Positions 29,668-37,330 of a DNA stretch of 64,000 nucleotides are shown one piece after another; position 1 is the stretch's first letter, and each line of letters begins with the position of its first letter. The stretch comes from Flavobacterium sp. GTDB taxonomy: Bacteria > Bacteroidota > Bacteroidia > Flavobacteriales > Flavobacteriaceae. The stretch covers positions 1 through 64,000 of the forward strand of contig NZ_JAIXWA010000041.1 of the NCBI RefSeq assembly GCF_027482425.1, read 5' to 3'. Position numbers and translations under genes: made by a program. The notes under the pieces were generated by a model, which had not been told where the DNA came from, searched no databases, and saw only the letters and a list, made by a program, of their open reading frames with translations.

Positions 29668-31332
29668 ATGCGAATACTGATGTTATTTTGTTTGGGTTGT
29701 AGCTTTTTCCTTTGCCAGGGACAAAAACAGTATTTAGAGATTACCACAGCCGAAAAAAAAGTCCAAACCCTTCTCGAACAATTCAATTACCAAAAGCAAC
29801 ACGATTCGCCGCAAAAACTTCAAGACGAACTGGCACGCGTGCTGCTCCAATTGCAAAAAACGGGATACATCGAAGCGCATTACGAATCGCCTACCGCCGT
29901 CAATGACACCTTAGTCAAAGCTCCTTTGAAAGCAGGTCGTTTAATCTCATGGATGCAACTGCAAGCAAGCTCCGGAATGGCCTCATTGCCCGAATCCCTT
30001 CGCCCCAAAACACCTGTAACGCTACCCTTTTCAGAATGGGACCCGTGGGTGAATGGGTGGGTAAAAAAATGGGAACGCAACGGCTATCCCTTGGCTAGCG
30101 CCCAACTCACCGATATCCGCGTGGTACAAGACACCTTAAAAGCAACCCTAAGGGTGCAACCGGGCAAACCGCGAAAGGTAAATGCTATTGTGGTTAACGG
30201 CTATGACAAATTTCCTGCCAGCTATAAAAAAGAACTCGAGCGCTTATTTCGCAACCAAACATTCAACCAAGAAAACTTAGAAAAACTCCACAAAACCATA
30301 GGACAGTTTCGTTTTGCACGCGTCACGAAATACCCCGAAATCTTATTCACCACCGATTCCACCAAAGTATTTGTTTATTTGGAAAAAGTGCGCGCCAACA
30401 CCTTCGATGGTTATCTTGGATTTGCTAATTCCGACGGTCAGCAATTGGTTTTTAATGGATACCTCGATGTGAGTTTGACCAATGTCTTAAACAACGGCGA
30501 ACGGATGAATCTATATTGGAAAAGCAATGGTGAGGAGCAACGTACGTTTAATGTACTCTTTGATCAGCCTTACATTTTCAAAACACCCCTAGCGCTGAAA
30601 GCACAACTCAATATTTTTAGGCAAGACAGTACGTTTCAAAATACACAAACCAATATCGATATAGGCTACTGCCTCAATTATGCTTCTCGGGTGTACCTCG
30701 GCTATCAAGCCATGGAATCGAGCGATATCAATAATGCCAATACCGCTTTACTCCGTGATTTTAAAAATCGATTTCTCACCGCGCAATGGCTCTGGACTGT
30801 TCGGAATACGGAAGAAGACGCGCTCTTGTTTCCCGACAAAACCCAACTTTCGCTAAAACTGGGTTGGGGATCCCGAACGGCTTTGGAACAAAAAAACAGT
30901 CAGTTTCAAGGACAATTAAACCTCCACCATCAAATCTATTTGAACAAACGCAACAGTATTGCCCTGCGGAACCAAACGTTTGTATTGCAAAGTACATCGT
31001 ACCTGACCAACGAACTCTTTCGCTTTGGCGGGATTAATTCGGTACGCGGTTTTAATGAAAACACACTACAAGCCAACTTTGTTTCAGCTCTTCTTAGCGA
31101 ATACCGCTACACCTTGAGCAATACTTTGTACCTCCACAGCGTACTCGATTACGGCTATTTTCAAGACCAAACCACCAATATCAATGGAAATTTGTTGGGT
31201 ATCGGGTTTGGATTTGGACTCTTGAATAAAAATGGATTACTCAACTTTGTCTACGCCAACGGCACCACCAACGACCAAGCCATCAAATTGAATAACTCGA
31301 TTGTACAAATCAGTTTGAAAACAATTTTCTAA
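29668..31332 (+). CDS. Omp85/ShlB-like outer-membrane beta-barrel protein
   Basis: The 554-residue protein starts at the ATG of MRILMLFCLGCSFFLCQGQ (a GTG one codon upstream is less likely). A signal peptide is followed by a periplasmic region with a POTRA-like unit around residues 170-235 (KVNAIVVNGYDKFP, ENLEKLHKTIGQFRFAR). A C-terminal barrel has alternating hydrophobic strands and the motif FRFGGINSVRGFNENTL, the VRGF signature of the Omp85/two-partner-secretion superfamily. The last residue is Phe, as in many barrels. It is shorter than BamA and carries fewer POTRAs. Likely role: insertion or secretion of an outer-membrane or surface protein; no obvious substrate is adjacent. It reads away from rpsL; rlmB follows 62 bases later. 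Confidence 0.75.
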   Translation: MRILMLFCLGCSFFLCQGQKQYLEITTAEKKVQTLLEQFNYQKQHDSPQKLQDELARVLLQLQKTGYIEAHYESPTAVNDTLVKAPLKAGRLISWMQLQASSGMASLPESLRPKTPVTLPFSEWDPWVNGWVKKWERNGYPLASAQLTDIRVVQDTLKATLRVQPGKPRKVNAIVVNGYDKFPASYKKELERLFRNQTFNQENLEKLHKTIGQFRFARVTKYPEILFTTDSTKVFVYLEKVRANTFDGYLGFANSDGQQLVFNGYLDVSLTNVLNNGERMNLYWKSNGEEQRTFNVLFDQPYIFKTPLALKAQLNIFRQDSTFQNTQTNIDIGYCLNYASRVYLGYQAMESSDINNANTALLRDFKNRFLTAQWLWTVRNTEEDALLFPDKTQLSLKLGWGSRTALEQKNSQFQGQLNLHHQIYLNKRNSIALRNQTFVLQSTSYLTNELFRFGGINSVRGFNENTLQANFVSALLSEYRYTLSNTLYLHSVLDYGYFQDQTTNINGNLLGIGFGFGLLNKNGLLNFVYANGTTNDQAIKLNNSIVQISLKTIF

Positions 31333-31382
31333 CAGCAATAAACCGTTTCCAAAAGCATTCCCAAAACCAACGGCAGAATTCC

Positions 31383-31390
31383 TATCTTTG
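31383..31390 (+). promoter_or_regulatory. Promoter -7 box abutting rlmB start
   Basis: TATCTTTG ends 4 bases before the rlmB ATG. If used, transcription would begin at or next to the start codon, giving a leaderless or nearly leaderless mRNA. No TTTG -33 element is seen. Confidence 0.5.
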
Positions 31391-31394
31391 CCGC

Positions 31395-32129
31395 ATGGAA
31401 AAAGAAAACCAAATTTTTGGCATACGTGCCGTCATTGAGGCCATTCATGCTGGAAAAGAAATTGATAAAATTTTTGTGCACAAAGAAGCCCAAGGCGATT
31501 TAATGCGGGAATTGATGAAAACGCTCAAAGCCAACAACCTCCCGTTTACGTATGTACCTGTCGAAAAACTCAACCGCCTTACACATCTCAACCACCAAGG
31601 CGTTGTGGCTACCATTGCGCCAATCCAATTCCAATCGCTAGAATCCATGGTCGAAAACGTATTGGAAACAGGTAAAAAACCGTTGTTTCTGATTCTTGAT
31701 CAACTCAGCGATGCCCGAAACTTTGGTGCCATCATTCGCACCGCAGAATGTACCGGTGTAGACGGCATTATCATTTCCAAAACGGGGGCGGCTCCCGTCA
31801 ATGGCGATACGGTGAAAACCTCTGCCGGTGCCGTTTTTAATGTACCGATTTGTAAAGTAGACCATATCAAAGATGCCGTATTTTACCTGCAAGGCAGCGG
31901 TATTAAAACCGTTGCGGCCACCGAAAAAACCGAGGATACGCTTTATGCAGTTGACTTTACCGAACCCGTAGCCATCATCATGGGAAGCGAAGACCGGGGC
32001 ATTAACCCATCGGTATTGAAAATTGTCGATGAAAAAGCCAAACTTCCCCTTTACGGAACGATTGGTTCCTTAAATGTATCTGTGGCTTGTGGCGCCTTTT
32101 TATACGAAGCCGTACGTCAACGCTTTTAA
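31395..32129 (+). CDS. rlmB: 23S rRNA 2'-O-ribose guanosine methyltransferase (RlmB/TrmH family)
   Basis: The 244-residue SPOUT enzyme has an N-terminal substrate-binding domain (IFGIRAVIEAIHAGKEIDKI, LNRLTHLNHQGVVA) and the SpoU methyltransferase motifs LSDARNFGAIIRTAECTGVD, IIMGSEDRGINPSVLK and LPLYGTIGSLNVSVACG that form the knotted SAM site. Family members methylate the 2'-O of G2251 in the P loop of 23S rRNA. A ~90-bp structured repeat begins 7 bases after the stop codon, and a bidirectional terminator lies 130 bases downstream. Confidence 0.93.
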   Translation: MEKENQIFGIRAVIEAIHAGKEIDKIFVHKEAQGDLMRELMKTLKANNLPFTYVPVEKLNRLTHLNHQGVVATIAPIQFQSLESMVENVLETGKKPLFLILDQLSDARNFGAIIRTAECTGVDGIIISKTGAAPVNGDTVKTSAGAVFNVPICKVDHIKDAVFYLQGSGIKTVAATEKTEDTLYAVDFTEPVAIIMGSEDRGINPSVLKIVDEKAKLPLYGTIGSLNVSVACGAFLYEAVRQRF

Positions 32130-32135
32130 GGATTG

Positions 32136-32228
32136 GGAGCAACACGTTCCAATTTCTTTTGAAGCCCTCTCCCGCTTTACGCTGTATCCCTCCACTGCGT
32201 TACGGGGATGCCGCTTCAATCGGGGCTA
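32136..32228 (-). repeat. Structured intergenic repeat, copy A (3' of rlmB)
   Basis: Read on the minus strand this ~93-bp element starts TAGCCCCG, contains CGGCATCC, an inner stem ATCCC/GGGAT around a 14-base loop, then GGATACAG-like sequence, AGCGGGA, GGGCTT, and ends TTGCTCC. The outer AGCCC/GGGCT also pair. The same ordered blocks occur at 44216-44303. It directly follows the rlmB stop codon; relative to that gene its orientation is the same as copy B relative to its own upstream gene. It may be a known flavobacterial RNA class (Rfam Flavo-1 is one to test) or a REP-like element. Confidence 0.6.
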
Positions 32229-32258
32229 TACAAGGACGGCTATCGATCTAAACAAAAC

Positions 32259-32286
32259 GCCGAAGGACTTATTCTTCGGCATTTTT
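32259..32286. terminator. Bidirectional terminator between rlmB and rhomboid gene
   Basis: GCCGAAG (32259-32265) and CTTCGGC (32274-32280) form a 7-bp stem with an 8-base loop, followed by ATTTTT on the plus strand and GTTTTGTTT on the minus strand. One arm encodes the C-terminal Ala-Glu-Glu of the rhomboid protein. Confidence 0.75.
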
Positions 32287-33033
32287 GTAAATATAATTGA
32301 TTTGAATAGGAGTGCCTTTTGTTCCCATCTCTTCTTCATACTCCACAAGGATCTCTTCTAGTTTTGGGGGATTTACAAACTGACCATTTTCATCAAAACG
32401 CCGCATAAACGGATCGTTTTCTGGATTAAAATCAGGATGTTCCCAGTCGTAACGGTATTCTGAAATATAGTCGGGTGTTTTAAACACAAAAGCCATGATC
32501 ATCCCGGTTACAAATCCACCCAAATGACCTTCCCATGAAATCCGTGGATCAACTTCGGGAAACACATACCACACCATCCCGCCATAAACCACAACGACCG
32601 CAAAAGACAAGGCCATCAATCGGTAGTAACCGGTGCGCAATCCTTTAAAAAAAATAAAAGAAACCAGTACATAAATGAGTCCGCTAGCCCCCAAATGCAC
32701 ATTCGGCCGTCCAATGGCCCAAGTAAATAAACCTGAAAATAGAATTCCGAAGACCAATACTTTCAAGGATAGATCACGGTAAAAATAAATCAACGCCATC
32801 GTCAATACAAACAAGGGCAAACTGTTGTTGGTTAAATGCTGCCAGTCGGCATGAAGAAATGGACTGCAAATAATACCCACTAATCCTTCCGTCGTTCGGG
32901 GAAGAATACCCAAAAATCTTGGACTCATATTGGCCCAATCCAACCCCAAAAACACAGCCCAAAGGGTCACCAAAAAAAGGGTGGGCAACAGCCAAACGAC
33001 AGGGGTATATTTAAAAATATGGGCGTCTCTCAT
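32269..33033 (-). CDS. Rhomboid family intramembrane serine protease
   Basis: The 254-residue protein has six hydrophobic segments in the first ~185 residues. The catalytic dyad is Ser117 in the GASG motif (HLGASGLIYVLVSF) and His170 in EGHLGGFVTGMIMA; the helix-2 motif HADWQHLTNNSLPLF with His66 is also present. The enzyme would cleave transmembrane substrates within the inner membrane. The C-terminal ~70 residues form a charged cytoplasmic tail. A TATATTTG -7 box lies 14-21 bases upstream, with an AAGGAG ribosome-binding-like sequence before the ATG. The stop codon lies inside the terminator hairpin. Substrates unknown. Confidence 0.93.
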   Translation of the reverse strand: MRDAHIFKYTPVVWLLPTLFLVTLWAVFLGLDWANMSPRFLGILPRTTEGLVGIICSPFLHADWQHLTNNSLPLFVLTMALIYFYRDLSLKVLVFGILFSGLFTWAIGRPNVHLGASGLIYVLVSFIFFKGLRTGYYRLMALSFAVVVVYGGMVWYVFPEVDPRISWEGHLGGFVTGMIMAFVFKTPDYISEYRYDWEHPDFNPENDPFMRRFDENGQFVNPPKLEEILVEYEEEMGTKGTPIQINYIYKNAEE

Positions 33034-33046
33034 AATTTACTCCTTA

Positions 33047-33054
33047 CAAATATA
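33047..33054 (-). promoter_or_regulatory. Promoter -7 box of rhomboid gene
   Basis: TATATTTG (minus strand) matches TAnnTTTG, 13 bases upstream of the ATG, implying a very short leader. AAGGAG lies between it and the start codon. Confidence 0.5.
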
Positions 33055-33156
33055 TGACCAAAGTTGGATTTCTGCTAAAATGGCAGGATACGGAGTTTGG
33101 GGAAAGGTTTTCTTCTTAACTCCTTTTTTTTACCTTTAGCACTCAAATTGATCCGT

Positions 33157-34434
33157 ATGGAAGCACCCTTAGCCGAACGCGTTCGCCCGCACAAACTTGA
33201 AGACTATATCAGTCAATTGCACTTGGTAGGTCCACAAGGTTCCCTAACCCAACAAATTGCTCGTGGCGTGATTCCTTCCATGATTTTTTGGGGGTCGCCT
33301 GGAACAGGAAAAACAACGTTAGCGCAAATTATCGCCCGACAAAGTGACCGCCCGTTCTATGAATTGAGTGCCATTAATTCGGGAGTGAAAGACGTTCGTG
33401 ATGTTATTGACAAAGCCAAACAAAGCGGCGGTATTTTTACCACAAAAAATCCGATTCTTTTCATCGATGAGATTCACCGTTTTAGCAAGTCACAGCAAGA
33501 TTCGTTGTTGGGTGCTGTCGAAAAAGGATGGGTTACGCTTATTGGGGCTACCACCGAAAATCCAAGTTTTGAAGTTATTCCCGCTTTACTTTCCCGCTGT
33601 CAGGTGTATGTACTGAATCCTTTTACCAAAGAGGACTTATTGGCGTTACTGGAGCGTGCCATGAAGATTGACGCGCATTTGGCACAGAGAAACATCGTGA
33701 TTCAAGAATATGAGGCCCTGTTACGCTTATCGGGCGGTGATGGACGAAAACTTCTCAATATTTTTGAGCTCGTCGTGAATGCCACTCCAGGCGATGACGT
33801 AGTAATTACCAATGCTAAAGTATTGGAATTGGTGCAACAAAACACGGTGCTTTATGATAAAACTGGCGAACAACATTACGATATTATTTCGGCCTTTATC
33901 AAATCGATTCGTGGGAGTGACCCCAACGGTGCGGTGTATTGGTTGGCCCGCATGTTGGAAGGTGGTGAAGATGTAAAATTTATTGCCCGCCGAATGCTCA
34001 TTTTGGCGAGTGAAGATATTGGTAATGCCAATCCCACGGCTTTAATCATGGCCAACAATACCTTTCAAGCGGTGACAGCAATCGGCTATCCTGAAAGTAG
34101 AATTATCCTAAGCCAATGTGCGATTTATTTGGCTACTTCTGCCAAAAGTAATGCAAGCTATATGGCCATTGGGGAAGCCCAAGCTTTGGTGAAACAAACA
34201 GGCGACTTACCCATTCCGTTGCATTTACGAAATGCTCCTACCAAGTTGATGAAAGAGTTGGGCTATGGCGAAGAGTATGCCTATGCGCACAACTATGCCA
34301 ATAATTTTATCGAACAAGAATACCTGCCCGATGCCATTCAAGAAACAAAGTTTTACGAACCTGGGAATAACGCTCGGGAAAACGAACTGCGTAAATTTTT
34401 ACAAAACCGATGGAACGACAAATACGGGTATTAA
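33157..34434 (+). CDS. rarA: Replication-associated recombination protein A (MgsA/WRNIP1 family AAA ATPase)
   Basis: The 425-residue protein begins at [20 protein letters not shown]; an alternative upstream start (33097) adds a hydrophobic non-family stretch and lies before the TACCTTTA promoter-like box at 33131. Walker A is [16 protein letters not shown], Walker [17 protein letters not shown], sensor segment [11 protein letters not shown]. The C-terminal clamp-loader-like and tetramerisation regions ([15 protein letters not shown]) follow. RarA acts at stalled replication forks in the cytosol. It reads towards the next gene with its stop codon directly abutting the convergent stop. Confidence 0.95.
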   Translation: MEAPLAERVRPHKLEDYISQLHLVGPQGSLTQQIARGVIPSMIFWGSPGTGKTTLAQIIARQSDRPFYELSAINSGVKDVRDVIDKAKQSGGIFTTKNPILFIDEIHRFSKSQQDSLLGAVEKGWVTLIGATTENPSFEVIPALLSRCQVYVLNPFTKEDLLALLERAMKIDAHLAQRNIVIQEYEALLRLSGGDGRKLLNIFELVVNATPGDDVVITNAKVLELVQQNTVLYDKTGEQHYDIISAFIKSIRGSDPNGAVYWLARMLEGGEDVKFIARRMLILASEDIGNANPTALIMANNTFQAVTAIGYPESRIILSQCAIYLATSAKSNASYMAIGEAQALVKQTGDLPIPLHLRNAPTKLMKELGYGEEYAYAHNYANNFIEQEYLPDAIQETKFYEPGNNARENELRKFLQNRWNDKYGY

Positions 34435-35184
34435 TTACAATCCCGAAATATACTGTGGGACAATGCGAAGTTGATTTTCTTCATAATATTCCCAAAACCA
34501 TTGTTGATTGCGGTACAGGAAAACCCCTTTAGGCGCATTGTTTTGGGTGACCAAAAAACAATCCCTAGAGCTAGTTTTGTAAAGCACTAATATTGGAGCT
34601 AAACCCTTCTGTTCATACAACCCAATCGTATGCTCGGAAAGTGTTCGCGCATCTAAATATTGTTCCAAGGTAACTTTTCGCTCGGGAAGCGGCGCCTTTC
34701 CTTCTAGAATCAATTGGGGTTCTGGTGTGGTGGTAGTGGGTTCACTTTCCGTTGTACTTGTAGTAAAAAGAGTACGATTTTTTAAAGTTGTAAATTGATC
34801 CATGGCAGCCCGTGTAGCCTCAATGTAGGCATAGCGGAACTCTTTTTCGCGACTCGTACCTTCAGGGGAAATCGCTATTTCGTTGCCTTCGTAATCCAAA
34901 ATGAAGACTTGGATTCGTGTAATAAAAAAATTACTCTTTTTTTTGATAATCACCCCATATTCGTTGGGTGCTATTCTTTTGGAGAGTGTTTTTTCGGTCA
35001 CATCGGTCATGATAACCGCTTGATATTGATATTTTTCAAAATACAAGCGCAACAGCGTACTAATCCCGTATTGATCAGGGGAACTCATGAAATCAAACTT
35101 TTCAGGGATTCGAATCACCTGACTCTGCAGGGGAGCTATCGATAAAAGTCCAATAAAAAAAAGGAAGAATACGGATTTATGCAT
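34435..35184 (-). CDS. Secreted protein of unknown function
   Basis: The 249-residue protein has a signal peptide (MHKSVFFLFFIGLLSIAPLQSQ). About 110 residues with a beta-rich look follow (YQYQAVIMTDVTEK, YGVIIKKKSNFFITRIQVFI), then a Thr/Ser/Pro/Glu linker near residues 140-160 and a C-terminal region (LAPILVLYKTSSRDCFLVTQ). I recognise no catalytic motif or family. It starts inside the last codons of the YjjG-like gene (8-base overlap, ATGCATAA), so it is the last gene of a radC-yjjG-like operon. Its stop codon abuts that of convergent rarA with no spacer. Confidence 0.8.
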   Translation of the reverse strand: MHKSVFFLFFIGLLSIAPLQSQVIRIPEKFDFMSSPDQYGISTLLRLYFEKYQYQAVIMTDVTEKTLSKRIAPNEYGVIIKKKSNFFITRIQVFILDYEGNEIAISPEGTSREKEFRYAYIEATRAAMDQFTTLKNRTLFTTSTTESEPTTTTPEPQLILEGKAPLPERKVTLEQYLDARTLSEHTIGLYEQKGLAPILVLYKTSSRDCFLVTQNNAPKGVFLYRNQQWFWEYYEENQLRIVPQYISGL

Positions 35185-35875
35185 AAGAAAAAATTGGTTT
35201 TAATTCGTGTAAATCGGTTACTTGAAGTATAGTCTCAGGAATCACTATTTTGAATTCATTAAAAAAAATAGCCTGCATGCCCACATCGAGCGCCCCTTGC
35301 ACATCGGCCTCTAAACAATCCCCTATCATCACGGCTTGTTGAGGAGCACATTGCGCAGCCGACAAGGCCACTTGAAAAATCTTTGGATGGGGCTTTTTGA
35401 CCCCTGCCGTTTCGGAATTGGTAATGGTTTGAAAAAACTTTTCAATCCCCGAATTTTTTATTTTTTTATCCTGTACCGTTTGAAATCCGTTAGTAATGAT
35501 ATGAAGTTTATAATGCGGTTTCAAAAACTCCAAAAGATCCAAAGCACCGTCATACAAATGATTATTCAAAGGCAAGTTTTGGATGTACGCCTCCGATAGT
35601 TCATGAATTAACGAATCGGAAATAGCGTAATCCAAACGGTCAAAGGTTGCTTTCAAACGTCCGTACCGTAATTCCGCTTGGGACACCAAATCTTTACGAT
35701 ATTGTTCCCAGTACCACCGATTTAAAGGCACATAATGCGTCAAGAAATCAGAGAGCGGAACATCAACTTCAAACTGATGTAAAACAGACTCAAAAGCCAA
35801 TGCGGAATTCCGTTCAAAATCCCACAACGTATGATCTAAATCAAAAAAAATATCAGTAATTCCTTTCACCTTCAT
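35177..35875 (-). CDS. YjjG-family HAD hydrolase (pyrimidine nucleotidase-like)
   Basis: The 232-residue haloacid-dehalogenase-fold enzyme has motif I DIFFDLDHTLWDFERNS, motif II IITNGFQTVQ, motif III Lys in ETAGVKKPHPKIF and motif IV MIGDCLEADVQGALDVGMQA. The short cap and overall arrangement match the YjjG house-cleaning nucleotidases that dephosphorylate non-canonical pyrimidine nucleotides; substrate assignment is by family only. It overlaps radC upstream by four bases (ATGA) and the secreted-protein gene downstream by eight. Confidence 0.88.
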   Translation of the reverse strand: MKVKGITDIFFDLDHTLWDFERNSALAFESVLHQFEVDVPLSDFLTHYVPLNRWYWEQYRKDLVSQAELRYGRLKATFDRLDYAISDSLIHELSEAYIQNLPLNNHLYDGALDLLEFLKPHYKLHIITNGFQTVQDKKIKNSGIEKFFQTITNSETAGVKKPHPKIFQVALSAAQCAPQQAVMIGDCLEADVQGALDVGMQAIFFNEFKIVIPETILQVTDLHELKPIFSYA

Positions 35876-36555
35876 AAAATTCCTTCATCGGCAAAGCTTA
35901 AATATCCTGTTTCTGTAATGATTACATGATCCAAAACCAAAATATCCAAATGTTGGCCAGCTATTTTTAAACGTTGGGTGATGGCCCGATCGGCTTCGCT
36001 GGCTTGCAATTTTCCCGACGGATGATTGTGGCTCAAAATTAGCGAAGTTGCTTGGTTTTCCAATGCCGATTTAAAAATTAAACGAATATCAACAATAGTT
36101 CCAGTGATGCCTCCTTTGGACAATACCGCTTTGTGAATAATTCTATTGGAATTGTTTAAATACAACACCCAAAACTCTTCGTGGGGTAACTCACCAATGA
36201 GGGGTTGCATAATATCGAATACCGTCTTGCTCGACGTAATTTTGACTTTATCTTGAACTTCCTCCATCCGACGACGCCTTCCGAGTTCGAGCGCTGCAGC
36301 TATCGTTATTGCTTTGGCTTCACCGATACCGCGAAAGGCCATAAGTTGTGCTATCGTTTGTTTGCCAAGCGTATTCAAATTGTTTTGGGATTGGGCTAAA
36401 ATACGTTGTGCCAATTGAACGGCACTTTCGTTTCGGGAACCTGACCCAAGTAAAATGGCTAGTAATTCGGCATCGGAAAGGGCAATTTTGCCTTTGAGTA
36501 AAAATTTTTCTCGCGGCCGATCATCTTCAGCCCATTGGGTAATTGGAGTATACAT
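35872..36555 (-). CDS. radC: RadC family JAB-domain protein
   Basis: The 227-residue protein has an N-terminal helix-hairpin-helix segment (AFRGIGEAKAITIAAALELG) and a C-terminal JAB/MPN domain with the metalloprotease-like signature SHNHPSGKLQASEADRAIT plus upstream Glu in LPHEEFWVLYL. Despite its name, a DNA-repair role for RadC is not established. It is first in a three-gene overlapping operon; I see no clear -7 box upstream. Confidence 0.92.
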   Translation of the reverse strand: MYTPITQWAEDDRPREKFLLKGKIALSDAELLAILLGSGSRNESAVQLAQRILAQSQNNLNTLGKQTIAQLMAFRGIGEAKAITIAAALELGRRRRMEEVQDKVKITSSKTVFDIMQPLIGELPHEEFWVLYLNNSNRIIHKAVLSKGGITGTIVDIRLIFKSALENQATSLILSHNHPSGKLQASEADRAITQRLKIAGQHLDILVLDHVIITETGYLSFADEGIL

Positions 36556-36652
36556 AAACTATTGGCTTTAAAATCAGTAACGAATTTCGGGTATTTTTTT
36601 TGAAAAGACAAAATAAATAAGTGATTCAATTCGTTTTTACCGAAAGTACCTT

Positions 36653-37300
36653 ATGAATCAACTATTTCTTTTCGTCCTTTTATTTTTTTCTTGCCAAAAG
36701 TCGCCTCAAAATGCCAAGGTTTTGCAAGGTACTTCCTCCAACCCCTTTATGGACATAAAACCGATAGCTTCACCTAAAAATTTTGGTGAAAAGCTATCCA
36801 ATGCCGCGTTGCAAGTTATTGACTCCTCGGTAGTCTATACCCCCGATTATGTGTCGCTTCGTTACCCAGGAGGCGATGTTCCCCCAAAAACTGGGGTTTG
36901 TACCGATGTGGTGATTCGCGCCTTTCGAAAATGCACCATAGATTTGCAAAAGGAAGTACACGAGGACATGAAGGCCCATTTTGAGCGATATCCTACGATA
37001 AAAAAATGGGGATTGAAAACTACGGATAAAAACATTGACCACCGACGTGTTCCCAACTTGGAAGTGTTTTTCAGTCGCAAAGGCAAAAAATTAGCGCTTA
37101 GTAACAATCCTTCCGATTATTTACCAGGGGATATCGTAACGTGGTTGGTAAATGGAAAACTTCCCCATATCGGCATTGTCACCCACATCAAAAATGAGGG
37201 TATTCCTATGATAGTGCATAACATTGGCAGTGGACAAATCATCGAAGCTTGCTTATTTAAATACCCTATGGTAGGCCATTTTCGATATGATGGCAAATAA
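36653..37300 (+). CDS. DUF1287 family probable lipoprotein
   Basis: The 215-residue protein starts MNQLFLFVLLFFSCQKSPQN; Cys14 after a hydrophobic stretch suggests a lipoprotein, although the lipobox (FFSC) is not ideal. The rest matches DUF1287: RYPGGDVPPKTGVCTDVVIR, DHRRVPNLEVFFSRKG, PGDIVTWLVNGKLPHIGIVT and IVHNIGSGQIIEACL. The Cys and His at GVCTD and LPHIGIV resemble an NlpC/P60-like cysteine peptidase arrangement, so a cell-wall hydrolase role is possible (inference). It converges on mpl, a peptidoglycan-recycling gene, with a shared terminator. Confidence 0.85.
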   Translation: MNQLFLFVLLFFSCQKSPQNAKVLQGTSSNPFMDIKPIASPKNFGEKLSNAALQVIDSSVVYTPDYVSLRYPGGDVPPKTGVCTDVVIRAFRKCTIDLQKEVHEDMKAHFERYPTIKKWGLKTTDKNIDHRRVPNLEVFFSRKGKKLALSNNPSDYLPGDIVTWLVNGKLPHIGIVTHIKNEGIPMIVHNIGSGQIIEACLFKYPMVGHFRYDGK

Positions 37301-37329
37301 AAAACTCCGACATATCATCGGAGCTTTTC
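37299..37329. terminator. Bidirectional terminator between DUF1287 gene and mpl
   Basis: CTCCGA (37305-37310) and TCGGAG (37318-37323) form a 6-bp stem; T runs follow on both strands (CTTTT on plus, six T on minus). Confidence 0.75.
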
Positions 37330-37330
37330 A

